From Polyangiaceae bacterium (lineage in GTDB: Bacteria > Myxococcota_A > Polyangia > Polyangiales > Polyangiaceae), in assembly GCA_025937835.1 (NCBI GenBank), contig JAICQO010000004.1, positions 62,001-126,000 on the forward strand: a DNA stretch of 64,000 nt, in the 5' to 3' direction. The notes beneath the pieces are model-generated. The model ran no database searches and was not told the origin of the DNA. It was given only the letters and a program-made list of their open reading frames with translations. Shown here one piece after another: positions 51,546 through 61,463 of this stretch (its first letter is position 1; every line of letters begins with the position of its first letter). Position numbers and translations under genes: made by a program.

Positions 51546-52757
51546 TCAGTACTGGTGGGTGACGGCGGCCGCCTCGGCCGTCGTACGCCGACCCGCTGCG
51601 GCCAGGTACAGCTCGTCGAGAGCGAGGGTGACCGTGAAATAGCCGCGTGCATCGTGGCTGTAGAACGGTTGGCGGCGTTGGCCGTCGGCGCCGAGCTGGC
51701 CGGTGAGGTTCGAGTATCCGATCGCGAGGGCCAGCTGCTTCGTCACGTCGTAGCCGAGCTCGACGTTGAACAGGGTCGAGACTCCGTAGCGCGGGGCGTC
51801 CTCGCGGGCCTCGACCTCGGCGCAGCCGGTGACGACCACCCCGCAGACCTCGACGCGGTCGTCCAGCGCGCGGCGATGAGCGTAGCGCAGACCGAGCTCC
51901 GTATACAGCGTGAGGTCGCGCACGACCTCGACCTCGGCCTGCGCCGAAATCGCGGCCTGGTGCAGGGGAAACGCGCTGCCGGAGATTTGGTCGCTCGGCA
52001 GCGAGCGGCCGTCCGGGCCGAGGCGCACGCGGTCCACGTCGTCGCTCGTTGGTACGCTGCTGCTCACGAACTGGTAGACGTAGCGCGCGTTCGCGCCCAG
52101 CAACGCTTTCGGCAGGAAGCTCGCGCCGTCACCGCGCAGCGGGACGAGCTGCTCGACACCGCCGCCCGCGCCGAGCCCCAGGATCTTGCCGTTCGACGCG
52201 CTCACCTTCGAGGTCGGGAGGATCAGCTGCGGCGCACGGAGGATCAGGTCGGTGGTGGCACCGGGTGAATCATTGACGCGCCGGACGTACGCAAGCCAGA
52301 GCTCGGCATCCGTGAACGTCCACTCGCCGCGCTCGGTCGTCGAATCGCTGTCCGTGAACTCACGCACCAGCGCGATATCGCCGCGCGCGCTCAGGCTCTC
52401 GGTCTCGACGTCGTGGAAGTAGTAGCGGGGCCGGAAACCGAACGTCATCTCGTAGACGGGGTTCTGGCTCTGGTAATCCTGCCCGACGCCCAACGAATCG
52501 GCGCTCGCGGCGTTGTCCCAGTACAGCGTGCTCGCACGAAACGGGACGCGCGGTGCATCGCTGTCTTCCGATGCTGCGGGAACGGTCGTGACGCCCGAGT
52601 CGATGACGGCAGACTCGGCCACGGGTCTGGCTTCTGCTTCCGAGGGCGTCTGAGCGGCTAACGCCGCCGCGGGGCTCAGGCTCGCGAGCGCGAACCCGGA
52701 CCGAGCGAGCCAAACGCGAGCTGCCAGCATCGCGCAGAGGCTAGCGCGTTTTTTCAC
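51546..52757 (-). CDS. Outer-membrane beta-barrel candidate
   Basis: 403 residues. Signal-like hydrophobic N-terminus, then repeated amphipathic strands ending with aromatic residues (MTFGFRPRYYFHDVETESLSARGDIALVREF, AELWLAYVRR, YVYQFVSS, LTLYTELGLRYAHRR, VELGYDVTKQLALAIGYSNLTG). Probably a transport or assembly barrel. No family named. The final strand (FTVTLALDELYLAA) does not end in the usual aromatic residue. Confidence 0.7.
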   Translation of the reverse strand: MKKRASLCAMLAARVWLARSGFALASLSPAAALAAQTPSEAEARPVAESAVIDSGVTTVPAASEDSDAPRVPFRASTLYWDNAASADSLGVGQDYQSQNPVYEMTFGFRPRYYFHDVETESLSARGDIALVREFTDSDSTTERGEWTFTDAELWLAYVRRVNDSPGATTDLILRAPQLILPTSKVSASNGKILGLGAGGGVEQLVPLRGDGASFLPKALLGANARYVYQFVSSSVPTSDDVDRVRLGPDGRSLPSDQISGSAFPLHQAAISAQAEVEVVRDLTLYTELGLRYAHRRALDDRVEVCGVVVTGCAEVEAREDAPRYGVSTLFNVELGYDVTKQLALAIGYSNLTGQLGADGQRRQPFYSHDARGYFTVTLALDELYLAAAGRRTTAEAAAVTHQY

Positions 52758-52825
52758 GGCGGGGACAGCCCTGACGGGTGGAAGCGCTGGTCGGCGGCGG
52801 CGAGTCGGGCTAAGCGTCGGTCCCC

Positions 52826-53188
52826 ATGTCGCAGCCCCTCCCCGCCACCGAGATCACGGCGCTCCTCGGCCGCGGCACGCACTTCGAGGGCAAGTTGCAC
52901 TTCGCCGGGCGTGTGCGGATCGACGGCAGCTTCCGGGGAGAAATTCGCACGGAGGACGTGCTGGTGATCGGCGACGGCGCGGAGATCGACGCAACGATCG
53001 AGGCGGGGACCGTCATCATCAAGGGCGGAAGTTTGACGGGCTCGGTCGTCGCCACCGAGGCCATCGAGCTTTACGTGCCCGCTCGCGTGAACGGGACGCT
53101 CCGGGCGCCCGAGATCTTCATGGATAAGGGCGTGCAGTTCTCCGGCACCTGCACCATCGAGCCGGTGCGGGCCAGCGGGCCGGCGTAA
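52826..53188 (+). CDS. Bactofilin
   Basis: 120 residues. Repetitive beta-helix pattern (GTHFEGKLHFAGRVRIDGSFRGEI, DVLVIGDGAEIDATIEAGTVIIKG, GSVVATEAIELYVPARVNGTL) of bactofilins, polymer-forming cytoskeletal proteins common in Myxococcota, short Pro-rich ends. Confidence 0.93.
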   Translation: MSQPLPATEITALLGRGTHFEGKLHFAGRVRIDGSFRGEIRTEDVLVIGDGAEIDATIEAGTVIIKGGSLTGSVVATEAIELYVPARVNGTLRAPEIFMDKGVQFSGTCTIEPVRASGPA

Positions 53189-53211
53189 CAGCAGCGAGAC
53201 GCTGGGTCGCA

Positions 53212-53240
53212 ACACTTGCTCGGATCGAGCGAGCAAGTGT
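53212..53240 (+). terminator. Intrinsic terminator after bactofilin
   Basis: ACACTTGCTCG / CGAGCAAGTGT, an 11-bp perfect stem with a 7-base loop, followed by CGCCGTTTTG. 24 bases after the stop codon. Confidence 0.8.
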
Positions 53241-53401
53241 CGCCGTTTTGCGTCACCGAGGCGCTGAGTTCGCAGCGCGGTAACACCGCAATCTCGCGAT
53301 CTCCCGGGATTGACGCGGGTTTCGCGAGCGCTAGATGATGCTCGGGTCTCCGGCCGGAGGGCGGCACGCAGCGTGCATCTGGAGAGACCAAGGTGACGCG
53401 A

Positions 53402-53998
53402 ATGAATCGGCGCTCAGCGATCTTGTTGGCTCTCGGTGCGGCAACGGCAGCTCTCACTCCCGCAGGGGATGCTCACGCGGAGGGCTCGAAGAGCCGCAAG
53501 GTAGAGCGCTACGAGGTCGCCAGCAAAGGCGCACGGGCCGGCGCTGCGCGCACGGTCGTGGAAGCGCCGCGCGAGGTCGTGCGCTCGGTCGTCACCGACT
53601 ACAACCGTTACACCGACTTCATCACGCGCTTCCGCTCGGCGAAGATCGTGGGGAAATCTGGGGACAAGACGGACGTCTACCTACAGGTGCCGATCATGAA
53701 CGGCACGGTGAAGATCTGGGCCGTCGTGCGCTTCGATCCCCCGAAGCAGGTCGGCAATGATCTCGTGATCACGAGCAGGATGTTGAAGGGCAACGTCAAG
53801 CGGTTGGATGCGAACTGGCGCATCAAGCAACTCGACGCGCAGCGCAGTGAGTTGGCGCTCGAGCTCACGATCGTCCCGGCTCTGCCGGTTCCGGATTCCT
53901 TGGTGATGCCGGAGGTTCGCTATGCCGCCGCCAAGGCCGTGAGCGGCTCGCGCGACGAAGCCGAGCGCCGCCGCGCCAAGGGTGGCGAGCAGTCGTAA
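53402..53998 (+). CDS. Exported SRPBCC/START-like protein
   Basis: 198 residues from the ATG at 53402 (AAGGTG upstream; GTG at 53393 also possible). N-terminus MNRRSAILLALGAATAALTP...AHA is signal-like with a twin Arg. The body (VEAPREVVRSVVTDYNRYTDFITRFRSAKIVGKSG, LVITSRMLKGNVKRLDANWRI) matches SRPBCC polyketide cyclase/lipid-binding folds, often involved in lipid binding. Confidence 0.75.
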   Translation: MNRRSAILLALGAATAALTPAGDAHAEGSKSRKVERYEVASKGARAGAARTVVEAPREVVRSVVTDYNRYTDFITRFRSAKIVGKSGDKTDVYLQVPIMNGTVKIWAVVRFDPPKQVGNDLVITSRMLKGNVKRLDANWRIKQLDAQRSELALELTIVPALPVPDSLVMPEVRYAAAKAVSGSRDEAERRRAKGGEQS

Positions 53999-54075
53999 GC
54001 ACTGGTGTCGGTTTCGATACCACCTGAGACTGGCAGCACGATGACTGAGTGCTGACATCCGGCCGGCGAGGGCGA

Positions 54076-54091
54076 TAGTCTGCCTAGACTA
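54076..54091. promoter_or_regulatory. Inverted repeat before the PASTA gene
   Basis: TAGTCT-GCCT-AGACTA, a perfect 6-bp inverted repeat 7 bases before the ATG at 54099. Could be an operator or fold over the ribosome-binding site. Confidence 0.3.
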
Positions 54092-54098
54092 GAACGCC

Positions 54099-54806
54099 AT
54101 GCATGCTTCGACCGTGATCCTCGTCGCCTTCCTCACCTCGGTGCTCACGTCGACGGGCACCGTGTATCTCGTCGAACGGCTGAATCTGTTCGAGAAGCCC
54201 GCCGTCGAACAAAGTGCGGTGCCGAACGTGCGCGGGCTCCCGGAGGCCGAGGCGCGCGCGAACCTCGAAGCAGCGGGCTTCATCGCGCTGATGGGCCAGC
54301 GCGAGCTGACGCCCGACGCGAAGCCCGGCACGGTGCTGCGGCAGTCGGTGCCCGGTGGGCAGCCGCTGCCGAAAGGGCACCAGGTCACGCTGACGATCGC
54401 CGACGCGCTGCCCAAAGTGCCGAACGTCGCAGGACTCGGCACGGCCGAAGCGCGGATCTTGTTGGAGAAGGACGGCTTCAAGCTGGAGGTCGGTGAGCCG
54501 CTCGCCGATGCCACGGTGGAGGCGGGAAAGATCGTGAAGCAGGGGCCGGCCGCGGAAACTCCGTACGAGAAGGGCAAGAGCGTGCTCGTGCAGGTGTCGA
54601 GCGGGCCGGGCGAGCTCGAGGTGCCCAAGCTGACCGGCCTCGGCTTGAACAAGGCCAAAGAGCAGCTCGAAAAGCTCGGTTTCAAGCCGCAGGTGCGCTG
54701 GGTCTCGCAGGCGGAGACGGCCACCTTCGCCGTGCTCGGTCAAAAGCCGCCCGCCGGCGAAAAGGCCAAGACCGGCGCCGACATCGAGCTCGTGGTCAAC
54801 CGCTGA
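54099..54806 (+). CDS. PASTA-domain membrane protein
   Basis: 235 residues. N-terminal TM (TVILVAFLTSVLTSTGTVYLV) and three PASTA repeats (VPNVRGLPEAEARANLEAAGF, VPNVAGLGTAEARILLEKDGF, VPKLTGLGLNKAKEQLEKLGF). PASTA domains bind peptidoglycan or other ligands; here without a kinase. Periplasmic anchor likely. Confidence 0.9.
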   Translation: MHASTVILVAFLTSVLTSTGTVYLVERLNLFEKPAVEQSAVPNVRGLPEAEARANLEAAGFIALMGQRELTPDAKPGTVLRQSVPGGQPLPKGHQVTLTIADALPKVPNVAGLGTAEARILLEKDGFKLEVGEPLADATVEAGKIVKQGPAAETPYEKGKSVLVQVSSGPGELEVPKLTGLGLNKAKEQLEKLGFKPQVRWVSQAETATFAVLGQKPPAGEKAKTGADIELVVNR

Positions 54807-54828
54807 GCCGCGACTACAGTCAGGCGCC

Positions 54829-57666
54829 ATGCCCGGCGCCCGCCCGATGAACCCGAGCTCGGCGTGGATGCTCGCGCCGAGCGAGCGTCACGCCGAAGCG
54901 CTGGTGATCGCCGGAGCCAGCGCTTCGAGCCTGCCCGCGTGGTTGAACGAGCTCGCCTCGGAGCGCGCGCCGGACCTGACCGCGACGACGCCGGAAATCC
55001 GGCGCTTGCTGACGGCGCGGCTCTTGGGCCTGCACAGCTCGCGGGCGCGCGGGGTCGACGACGCGCTCGGCGCGCTGCGGCGGGCACGCACGCGGACGAG
55101 CAGTCTGCGCGCCACCAACACGGAACGCGGCGCCTGGCTCGCGAAAACACTCGAAGCCGCGGACGCCGAGCTCCGGCTGCGCCAGCTGAGAGACGATCGG
55201 GACGGCACCTGGCTCGCCGCCGAGTTACTGAAGTCGGAGCCCGAGCGGGTGCGCGCTCGTGGCCGAGAGCTGAAGTTGGTGGGGTTCACGCGCTGGGACC
55301 GCGCGACGCTCACGCTGTTCGAAACGTTGCACGCCGCGCTCGGGGCAACCGGCGGGGGCGCGAGCATCGAGCTGCCGCTGCCGAGCGAAGGGCCGCTCGC
55401 GGATGCGTGCGGGCAGGTCTTTGCCGAGCTCGAAGCGCGCTGGGCGACGCGGCCCACGGCCCCGGCGTTGCTCCCCCAACGCGAGCGCCGTCAGGGCACG
55501 CCGCGGCTCATCGCGGCGCACGACGCGCCGAGTGAAGCGCGCGCCGTGGTGCGCGCCGTGCTCGAAGCGCTCCAGGGCGGCGCCGCGCTCGATGCGATCG
55601 CGATCGCTCCGGTCGAGCTGTCCGAGAGCGTCCTCGAGCCGCTGCGCTTCGAGCTCGAAAAGGCCCGGCTTCCCTTCGTGGAGCCGCGCGGACGGCCCCC
55701 CCTCGCCTCGCCCCGCGCGCACCGCGCGCTCGAGCTGCTCCGGCTCGCGGCCGGCCCCCTCTCGCGCGACGCGCTGATCGACGTCTTGCGCACGCCCGGG
55801 TTGAAGCTCGGCCGCTGGTTTTCGGACACGAACCCGAGCGAGCTGTGCTCCGAGCTCGCCAAGCTGCCGCTACGCGTGGATCGAACGGGCGACGAGCTGC
55901 TGCGTGATCTCGGCGATCGGCTGGCCGAGCTCGAGCGCGAAGAGCGGCCGTCGGCTTCCAGGCTGCGCCCCGCCGAGCGCGCGCTCGCGGCCTTCCTCGC
56001 GGAGCTCGCTGCCGTCGGCGAGCCGGCGCCGCGCACGCTGCACGCTCGCCGCGCCGCGAAACTGTTCGACGAGCTCGGCCTGAGCGAGCCGGCTCTGCCC
56101 GTGATCCGCGACGCCATCGCGCGCAGCGTCCAGAAGCGCCCCGAGCTGTTGTTCGCGCTCGGCCAGGACAGCCGCGCCAACCGCGCGATCCAGGCGGCGC
56201 TCGAGCGCACGCGCGCCGCGGCGTTGGCCCTCGGCGCGACGGAAGCGGTGGCGCTCGAGGTGTACGTCGGAGAGCTCGACCAGGCGCTCGAGGGCTCGAC
56301 GCCGCTCTCCGGAGCGGCGCGGGCCGGCGCCGTGCGCATCGCGCGCCCGGTGGACCTGGCTGGGCTCGAGCTCGACGCCGTGGTGTTGTGTCGCGCGAGC
56401 GACGCCGCGCTCGACCGCAACCCGGCCCCGAACGCCGTGCTCGGCGAGCGCTTCGGCGCGCTGTTGCCGAAGGACGAGCGCCCGCCGACCGTGTTCGCGG
56501 AGCACCGCTTCGAGCTCGTGGCCGTGGCCTCCGTGCTGAGCGGCGCGCGGCAGCTCTCGGTGAGCTACGCCACGCACGAAGGGGAATCGTCGCTCGGGCC
56601 GAGCCGGCTCGTGATGTGGCTCGAGAGCCGCGGCGCCCTGCTGCGCCGCGAGCCGATGTCGCTGCTCGCCCGCGGCGCGGGACGCACGATCCGCGCCCCG
56701 GTGCCGTCTCCGAGCGCGCTGCGCCGGGCCGAGATCGAGGCCGAGCGGCAGCGCTATTTCTTCGCAGCCGATCCGGAAGCGGCAGCCGGCCCTTACAGCG
56801 GCCGCACGCAGGACCTCGCGGCGTATCTGGGGGGCGACAGCGGGCGGCCAATCGCCGTGACCGCGCTCGAACGCGCCCTGCGCTGCCGGTTCCTCGGCTT
56901 CATGGGCAGCGTGCTGCGCGCCAACCGCGACGATCCGGTCGGGGACGCGATCAGCGCGCGCGAGCGCGGCAGTTTGTTACACGCGGCGCTGGCGGCTGCC
57001 CTCGACGCGACGCGCAGCCGGCTGGGCGTGGACACGCCCGCGGAGCTGCTCGCAGCCGGCATGGAAGCAGCTCGCGTCACGCTCGAGACGAAGGGCCGCG
57101 GTGCGCTCCGGCGCGCAGGGCTCGCCGCGACGCTGCTCGACGTGCGGGCGATCCTCCGCGTCAGCTTCGCCGCCGACGACGGCGTGGCGTTCGCCGAAGC
57201 CGAGCTCGGATTCGGGCCCGGCTCGACCTGGCAGCCGCTCGAGCTCGACTCGCTACACGTATCCGGTCGCATCGATCGCATCGACGCCTCCGGCGATCGC
57301 CGGCGGGTCCGCGTCATCGACTACAAGACACGGCTCGGCAGCAAGGGCGACGGCTCCACCGAGCTCCAACCCTGGCTCTACGCCGAGAAGGTGGCGCGAG
57401 AGTGGGGCGCGGAGCACACCTCGTTCGCGTATTTCGGCTTGAACCAGCGCACACCCGCGCTGCGCGTCGTCTACGAGGGGCCGCCGAACGGCGAGGAGAT
57501 CCGGACTGCGTTCGAGCGCGCGGAGACGATCGCGCAGGAGCTTGGCGCGGGCCGCGTCGAGCCACTGCCGAAGCAGAAGGGCTTCTGCACGCGCTGCCTC
57601 GCCCGCGACGCCTGCCGCCGGCCGCTGTCCGCGCCCGATCCGGGCCCCGAGCGGGGCGAGCCGTGA
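54829..57666 (+). CDS. AddB-like nuclease subunit
   Basis: 945 residues. C-terminal PD-(D/E)xK nuclease (SGRIDRIDASGDRRRVRVIDYKTR) flanked by Cys residues (ALRCRFLGFMGS; FCTRCLARDAC) that fit the AddB iron-sulphur site. The N-terminal helicase-like region (MLAPSERHAEALVIAGAS) lacks an obvious Walker A motif. Pairs with the next gene for double-strand break end processing. Confidence 0.8.
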   Translation: MPGARPMNPSSAWMLAPSERHAEALVIAGASASSLPAWLNELASERAPDLTATTPEIRRLLTARLLGLHSSRARGVDDALGALRRARTRTSSLRATNTERGAWLAKTLEAADAELRLRQLRDDRDGTWLAAELLKSEPERVRARGRELKLVGFTRWDRATLTLFETLHAALGATGGGASIELPLPSEGPLADACGQVFAELEARWATRPTAPALLPQRERRQGTPRLIAAHDAPSEARAVVRAVLEALQGGAALDAIAIAPVELSESVLEPLRFELEKARLPFVEPRGRPPLASPRAHRALELLRLAAGPLSRDALIDVLRTPGLKLGRWFSDTNPSELCSELAKLPLRVDRTGDELLRDLGDRLAELEREERPSASRLRPAERALAAFLAELAAVGEPAPRTLHARRAAKLFDELGLSEPALPVIRDAIARSVQKRPELLFALGQDSRANRAIQAALERTRAAALALGATEAVALEVYVGELDQALEGSTPLSGAARAGAVRIARPVDLAGLELDAVVLCRASDAALDRNPAPNAVLGERFGALLPKDERPPTVFAEHRFELVAVASVLSGARQLSVSYATHEGESSLGPSRLVMWLESRGALLRREPMSLLARGAGRTIRAPVPSPSALRRAEIEAERQRYFFAADPEAAAGPYSGRTQDLAAYLGGDSGRPIAVTALERALRCRFLGFMGSVLRANRDDPVGDAISARERGSLLHAALAAALDATRSRLGVDTPAELLAAGMEAARVTLETKGRGALRRAGLAATLLDVRAILRVSFAADDGVAFAEAELGFGPGSTWQPLELDSLHVSGRIDRIDASGDRRRVRVIDYKTRLGSKGDGSTELQPWLYAEKVAREWGAEHTSFAYFGLNQRTPALRVVYEGPPNGEEIRTAFERAETIAQELGAGRVEPLPKQKGFCTRCLARDACRRPLSAPDPGPERGEP

Positions 57667-60600
57667 CTTCCGCTACCGATCCGACGGCGCTCGCGCTCGA
57701 GCACAACGCGGTGATCGCCGCGAGCGCCGGCACCGGCAAGACGCACCTGCTCACGAACCTGTACCTGGCGCTGGTGCTCGGGCTCGGGCCGGATGAAAAG
57801 CGCGTCGCCGCGGAGCGCATCGCCGCCACGACCTTTTCGCGTGCTGCCGCGCGCGAGATCCGCGAGCGGCTCGAGCAGCGCCTCGCGGTCCTTGCTGGCG
57901 AGGCGCGCGTAGAAGGCGTGATCGGCAAGGATGCAGCGCTCGGCAGGCTCGCGGAAGCCCGCGGCCTCTCGGACCGCGAGCTCTCGGGCCGGGCCAAGCG
58001 GGCGCTCGAAGACCTGCCGAGGGCGTTCATCGACACGCTGCACGGCCTGGCCACGCGGCTCGTGCGTACCCACGCGCTCGAGCTCGAGCTGTCACCGGGA
58101 TTCACGATCTTGGACGAGAGCGCGGCCTTCGAGGACTCGGAGACCGCGCTCGACGAAGTCCTGTCACAGGCCCTCGACGAGGGCGGCGACACTGGGCGCG
58201 CCGCGCTCGCGCTGATCGACTCGTGTCACGGGCTCGAGGGCACGCGCAGCGCGCTGCTCGGCCTGTTCAGCCTGCTCGACGAGGAAGGGCTCGGCGCCGA
58301 CGAGCTCGCGCCGCCGTCGCACGTCGCGGAAGCCGGAGAGCTCGCGAGCAGCATGCGCGACGCCGCGCGCGCCGTCCTCGGGCATGGCCGCTCGCACCCC
58401 CTCGCCGCCGCAGCCGACGAAGTGCTCGCCGCGCTCGCCGAGCCCGTGGATGCAGCTCGGCTCGAGCGCGGGCTCGGCGCGCTGCTCGGCGAGCGCCGTC
58501 CCAAGCTCGAAAAGTATCCGGGCGGTCCCGAGCTCGTGTCGCTGCTCGACTCGGTGCCGGCGGCGGCCTCGAGCAAGAACCGCGGGGAGCAGCTGGCGCT
58601 CGCGGCGCGCTTCGTCGCGCGCGCACCGGAGCTCGCCGCCGAGAGCCGCGGTATCGCGGCGCTGATCGGGCGCATCCAGCAAGACCGGCGCAAGCGCCGC
58701 ATCGAAAAGAACCAGCTCGGCTTCGGCGACGTGCTGTGGCTCGCGCGCGAGGTGCTGCTCCACCGCCCGGACCTGCAGGTGGAAGCCGCCGAGGCGCTCG
58801 ACGCCCTGCTGGTCGATGAGTTCCAGGACACGAGCCGCGTGCAGCGCGATCTGCTGATGCTGCTCCGGCAGACGCCGGAGGCCGCGCGCAGGCGCGCGCC
58901 GGGCAGCTTGCCCGAAGCGAGCTCGCTCGAGCCTCGCGGCCTCGTCGTGGTCGGCGATCGCAAGCAGTCGATCTACGCCTTCCGCGGCGCGGACGTGTCG
59001 GTGTACGCGCGGCTCGCAGCCGAGCTCGCCGGGGAGCCGGCAGCGCGCGCCCTCGATCTGCGCGGAGTGCGGGCCGCCGAGAACCCCGTGGCGCGCTTCT
59101 CGGCGCTGTCCGAAAATTTTCGCTCGGCGCCCGGGATCTTGAGCTTCGTGAACGCCGTGGCGCGCCGCGACTTCACCGAAACGCCGCGCCGCGCCTTCGA
59201 GATCCGCTACACGGAGCCGGAGGCGCTGCTCCCGGGCCGCCCGGACGCGGCGCCGGGCCGGGTGACGCTGATCGACGCCCAGCCGGTCCCGCGCGCCGAA
59301 GATCCGCTGTTGTCCCGCGCCGAGGGCGCGCTGCTCTCGGCTTTCACCATCGCCGGCTTCTGCGCGCGCTCGCACGCCGAAGGCACCCCGCTCGCGAACA
59401 TCGCCGTGTTGTCACGCCGGCGCGCCATGTTGCCGCTGCTCGAGATCGCGCTCGATCGCTTCCAGATCCCGTTCGTGGTCGCGGGCCGTGCGCTCTACGC
59501 AACCTCCGAGGTCCGCGATCTCGCGGCGCTGCTGCGCGTGGCGCTCGATCCGCACGACCGTCACGCGCTGGTGGTGGTCGCGAGGAGCCCGCTCGGCGGC
59601 ATCTCCGATCCCGGCCTGGTCGAGCTCAGCGAGCCTGGACGCGGGCTGCTCCCGGCGTGGCGCTGGGACCCGGACCGCGTGAGTGACCCGGGTGACCGCG
59701 GACTCGTGGCCGAGCTCAAGCAACGCCTGCTCGAGCTCGCGGACGTGGGCCCGCGCTTGTCGCCGCGCGACGCGCTGTCGTTCGCCGTCGAGCGCTTCGA
59801 GCTCGAATCCGTGCTCGGCAGAGAGGCGCGCGGACCGGGCCGGTTCGGCAACGTCGGACGGCTGCTCGAGATCGCCGCGCGGCACGGCGGCAACTTGCCG
59901 CGCTTCTCGCGCTGGCTCGAGCGGCAGATCAGCCTCGAGGTGGACGAGAGCGAAGCGGCCGTGTTCTCCGAGGGCGACGACGCGGTGCGCCTGCTCACCG
60001 TGCACGGCAGCAAGGGGCTCGCCTTCGAGGTGACGGTGCTGGCCGACGCCGACGCGCACGAGGTGCCGCACAGCGCTCCGCTCTCGTTGCTCAGGAACGA
60101 CGACGGCTCGATCGAGCTCGTGGTGCGGCACCGCGGCCCCGACGGCGCCGAGTACACGCGGCTGATGGGGCGCGCCGCCGCCGATGCCCGCGAGCGCGCC
60201 CTCGCCGAACGCCAGCGCTTGTCGTACGTCGCGCTGACGCGAGCGCGGCGCGAGCTCGTGATCGTGCTGCCGCAAAAGCCGCGCTCGAACACGCTCGCGC
60301 TGAGCATCCAGGACGTGCTGGCGAGCGGCGCGCTCGACGGCGAGCCGGCGCTCGTGCGCGTGCCCGGCGCGGAGCTGCTCGAAGCGCCGCCGCGCCCTAC
60401 ACCAGCAGCCGAGTCCTCGCTGCCCGTACCCGAGCGGCCCCTCGAGCCGAGCTTCCGCGCCGCCGCGGTCGGTGTCACCGCCCTCGCCGATTTTTCGATC
60501 TGCGCGCGGCGCTTTCAGCTCTTGCACGTGCTCGGCATCGACGAGCCGACGTTCTCCGACGCGCGGGGCGACGGCGCCGACGACGCGCGCGCGCTCGGCA

Positions 60601-61274
60601 GCGCCGCGCACCGCGTGCTCGAGCGCTTCCCGCTGGAGCGCTTCGGGACGCAGATCCCGCTCGACGAGCTGAGGCTTTTGCTCGAGCGCGAGGGCCTCGA
60701 CCCGGAGCTCGAAGCCACGCGCCGCACCGCGAGCGGCATCGCGGCTTTCCTCGGCGGGCACTACGCGGCGAGCCTCGTCGAGCCCGGCACGCGCGTGCAC
60801 CGCGAGATCGAGCTCACCGAGCTGGTCGATGCGAGCGATCGCGACAAGCCGCAGCTCGAGCTGTTCGCGCGCGCCGTGGAGCGCAAGGCTCTGATCAAGG
60901 CCACCCTCGACCTGGTCGTGGAGCGCGGCGACGGCCGCCTCGAGGTGGTCGACTACAAGCGTACCCGCGGGGGTGACGACCGGCGCTACGCGCTCCAGCT
61001 CGCGGCCTACGCCAGCGTGTGCCGGGCCCGGTTCGGGGCGAGCAGCCTGCGCGTCGGCCTCGTGCACCTGCTCGCCGACGCGCCCGAGCCCGACTGGTTC
61101 GCGCCCGAGTCGGCCGAGCTCGGCGGGCTGGTCAGCGATCTGGTCCGCCGCCGCTACTCCGGCGACTTCCCCCCGGTCCCGGCGGCCCGCTGCAAGGACG
61201 CGCGCTGCGGCTTCCTTTTGGCCTGCCACCCCACGGCTCAGCGGGAGCGCTCGCGCAACCCGGTCGAAAACTGA
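57663..61274 (+). CDS. AddA/RecB-like helicase-nuclease
   Basis: 1203 residues. GTGA overlap with the AddB-like gene. UvrD-type motifs: ASAGTGKTH (I), DALLVDEFQDT (II), GDRKQSIYAFRGAD (III), VHGSKGLAFEV (V), YVALTRARRELV (VI), and a C-terminal nuclease (DLVVERGDGRLEVVDYKRTR). ATP-driven DNA helicase with exonuclease for recombination. The in-frame extension to 56388 is antisense-like shadow of AddB. Confidence 0.87.
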   Translation: MTSATDPTALALEHNAVIAASAGTGKTHLLTNLYLALVLGLGPDEKRVAAERIAATTFSRAAAREIRERLEQRLAVLAGEARVEGVIGKDAALGRLAEARGLSDRELSGRAKRALEDLPRAFIDTLHGLATRLVRTHALELELSPGFTILDESAAFEDSETALDEVLSQALDEGGDTGRAALALIDSCHGLEGTRSALLGLFSLLDEEGLGADELAPPSHVAEAGELASSMRDAARAVLGHGRSHPLAAAADEVLAALAEPVDAARLERGLGALLGERRPKLEKYPGGPELVSLLDSVPAAASSKNRGEQLALAARFVARAPELAAESRGIAALIGRIQQDRRKRRIEKNQLGFGDVLWLAREVLLHRPDLQVEAAEALDALLVDEFQDTSRVQRDLLMLLRQTPEAARRRAPGSLPEASSLEPRGLVVVGDRKQSIYAFRGADVSVYARLAAELAGEPAARALDLRGVRAAENPVARFSALSENFRSAPGILSFVNAVARRDFTETPRRAFEIRYTEPEALLPGRPDAAPGRVTLIDAQPVPRAEDPLLSRAEGALLSAFTIAGFCARSHAEGTPLANIAVLSRRRAMLPLLEIALDRFQIPFVVAGRALYATSEVRDLAALLRVALDPHDRHALVVVARSPLGGISDPGLVELSEPGRGLLPAWRWDPDRVSDPGDRGLVAELKQRLLELADVGPRLSPRDALSFAVERFELESVLGREARGPGRFGNVGRLLEIAARHGGNLPRFSRWLERQISLEVDESEAAVFSEGDDAVRLLTVHGSKGLAFEVTVLADADAHEVPHSAPLSLLRNDDGSIELVVRHRGPDGAEYTRLMGRAAADARERALAERQRLSYVALTRARRELVIVLPQKPRSNTLALSIQDVLASGALDGEPALVRVPGAELLEAPPRPTPAAESSLPVPERPLEPSFRAAAVGVTALADFSICARRFQLLHVLGIDEPTFSDARGDGADDARALGSAAHRVLERFPLERFGTQIPLDELRLLLEREGLDPELEATRRTASGIAAFLGGHYAASLVEPGTRVHREIELTELVDASDRDKPQLELFARAVERKALIKATLDLVVERGDGRLEVVDYKRTRGGDDRRYALQLAAYASVCRARFGASSLRVGLVHLLADAPEPDWFAPESAELGGLVSDLVRRRYSGDFPPVPAARCKDARCGFLLACHPTAQRERSRNPVEN

Positions 61275-61343
61275 AGGTCGCGCTCCGAGGGCCGCATCGG
61301 AAACTCTTCGCCCGAAATAATGCGCCGCGTCACCCGAAGGCGC

Positions 61344-61371
61344 CTGACACGGGCGAGAAGTGCCATATACT
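61344..61371 (+). promoter_or_regulatory. Sigma-70 promoter of gltB
   Basis: CTGACA (61344-61349), 16-base spacer, TATACT (61366-61371). Transcription would start near 61378. A hairpin GGGCGC-CAAA-GCGCCC (61433-61448) lies in the roughly 86-base leader. Confidence 0.65.
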
Positions 61372-61463
61372 AGCCGGCCGGCGCCCGCGCTGCGCCAAAC
61401 CCCTACAGCTCGACCCTTCCACCTACACAACAGGGCGCCAAAGCGCCCGACACCAGGGACAGA

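Noticed and set aside
56388-57662. In-frame extension of the AddA-like gene by about 425 residues
   Set aside because: It is Arg-rich, low in family content, and lies on the AddB coding sequence. The GTG at 57663 overlaps the AddB stop, and the helicase starts right after it.
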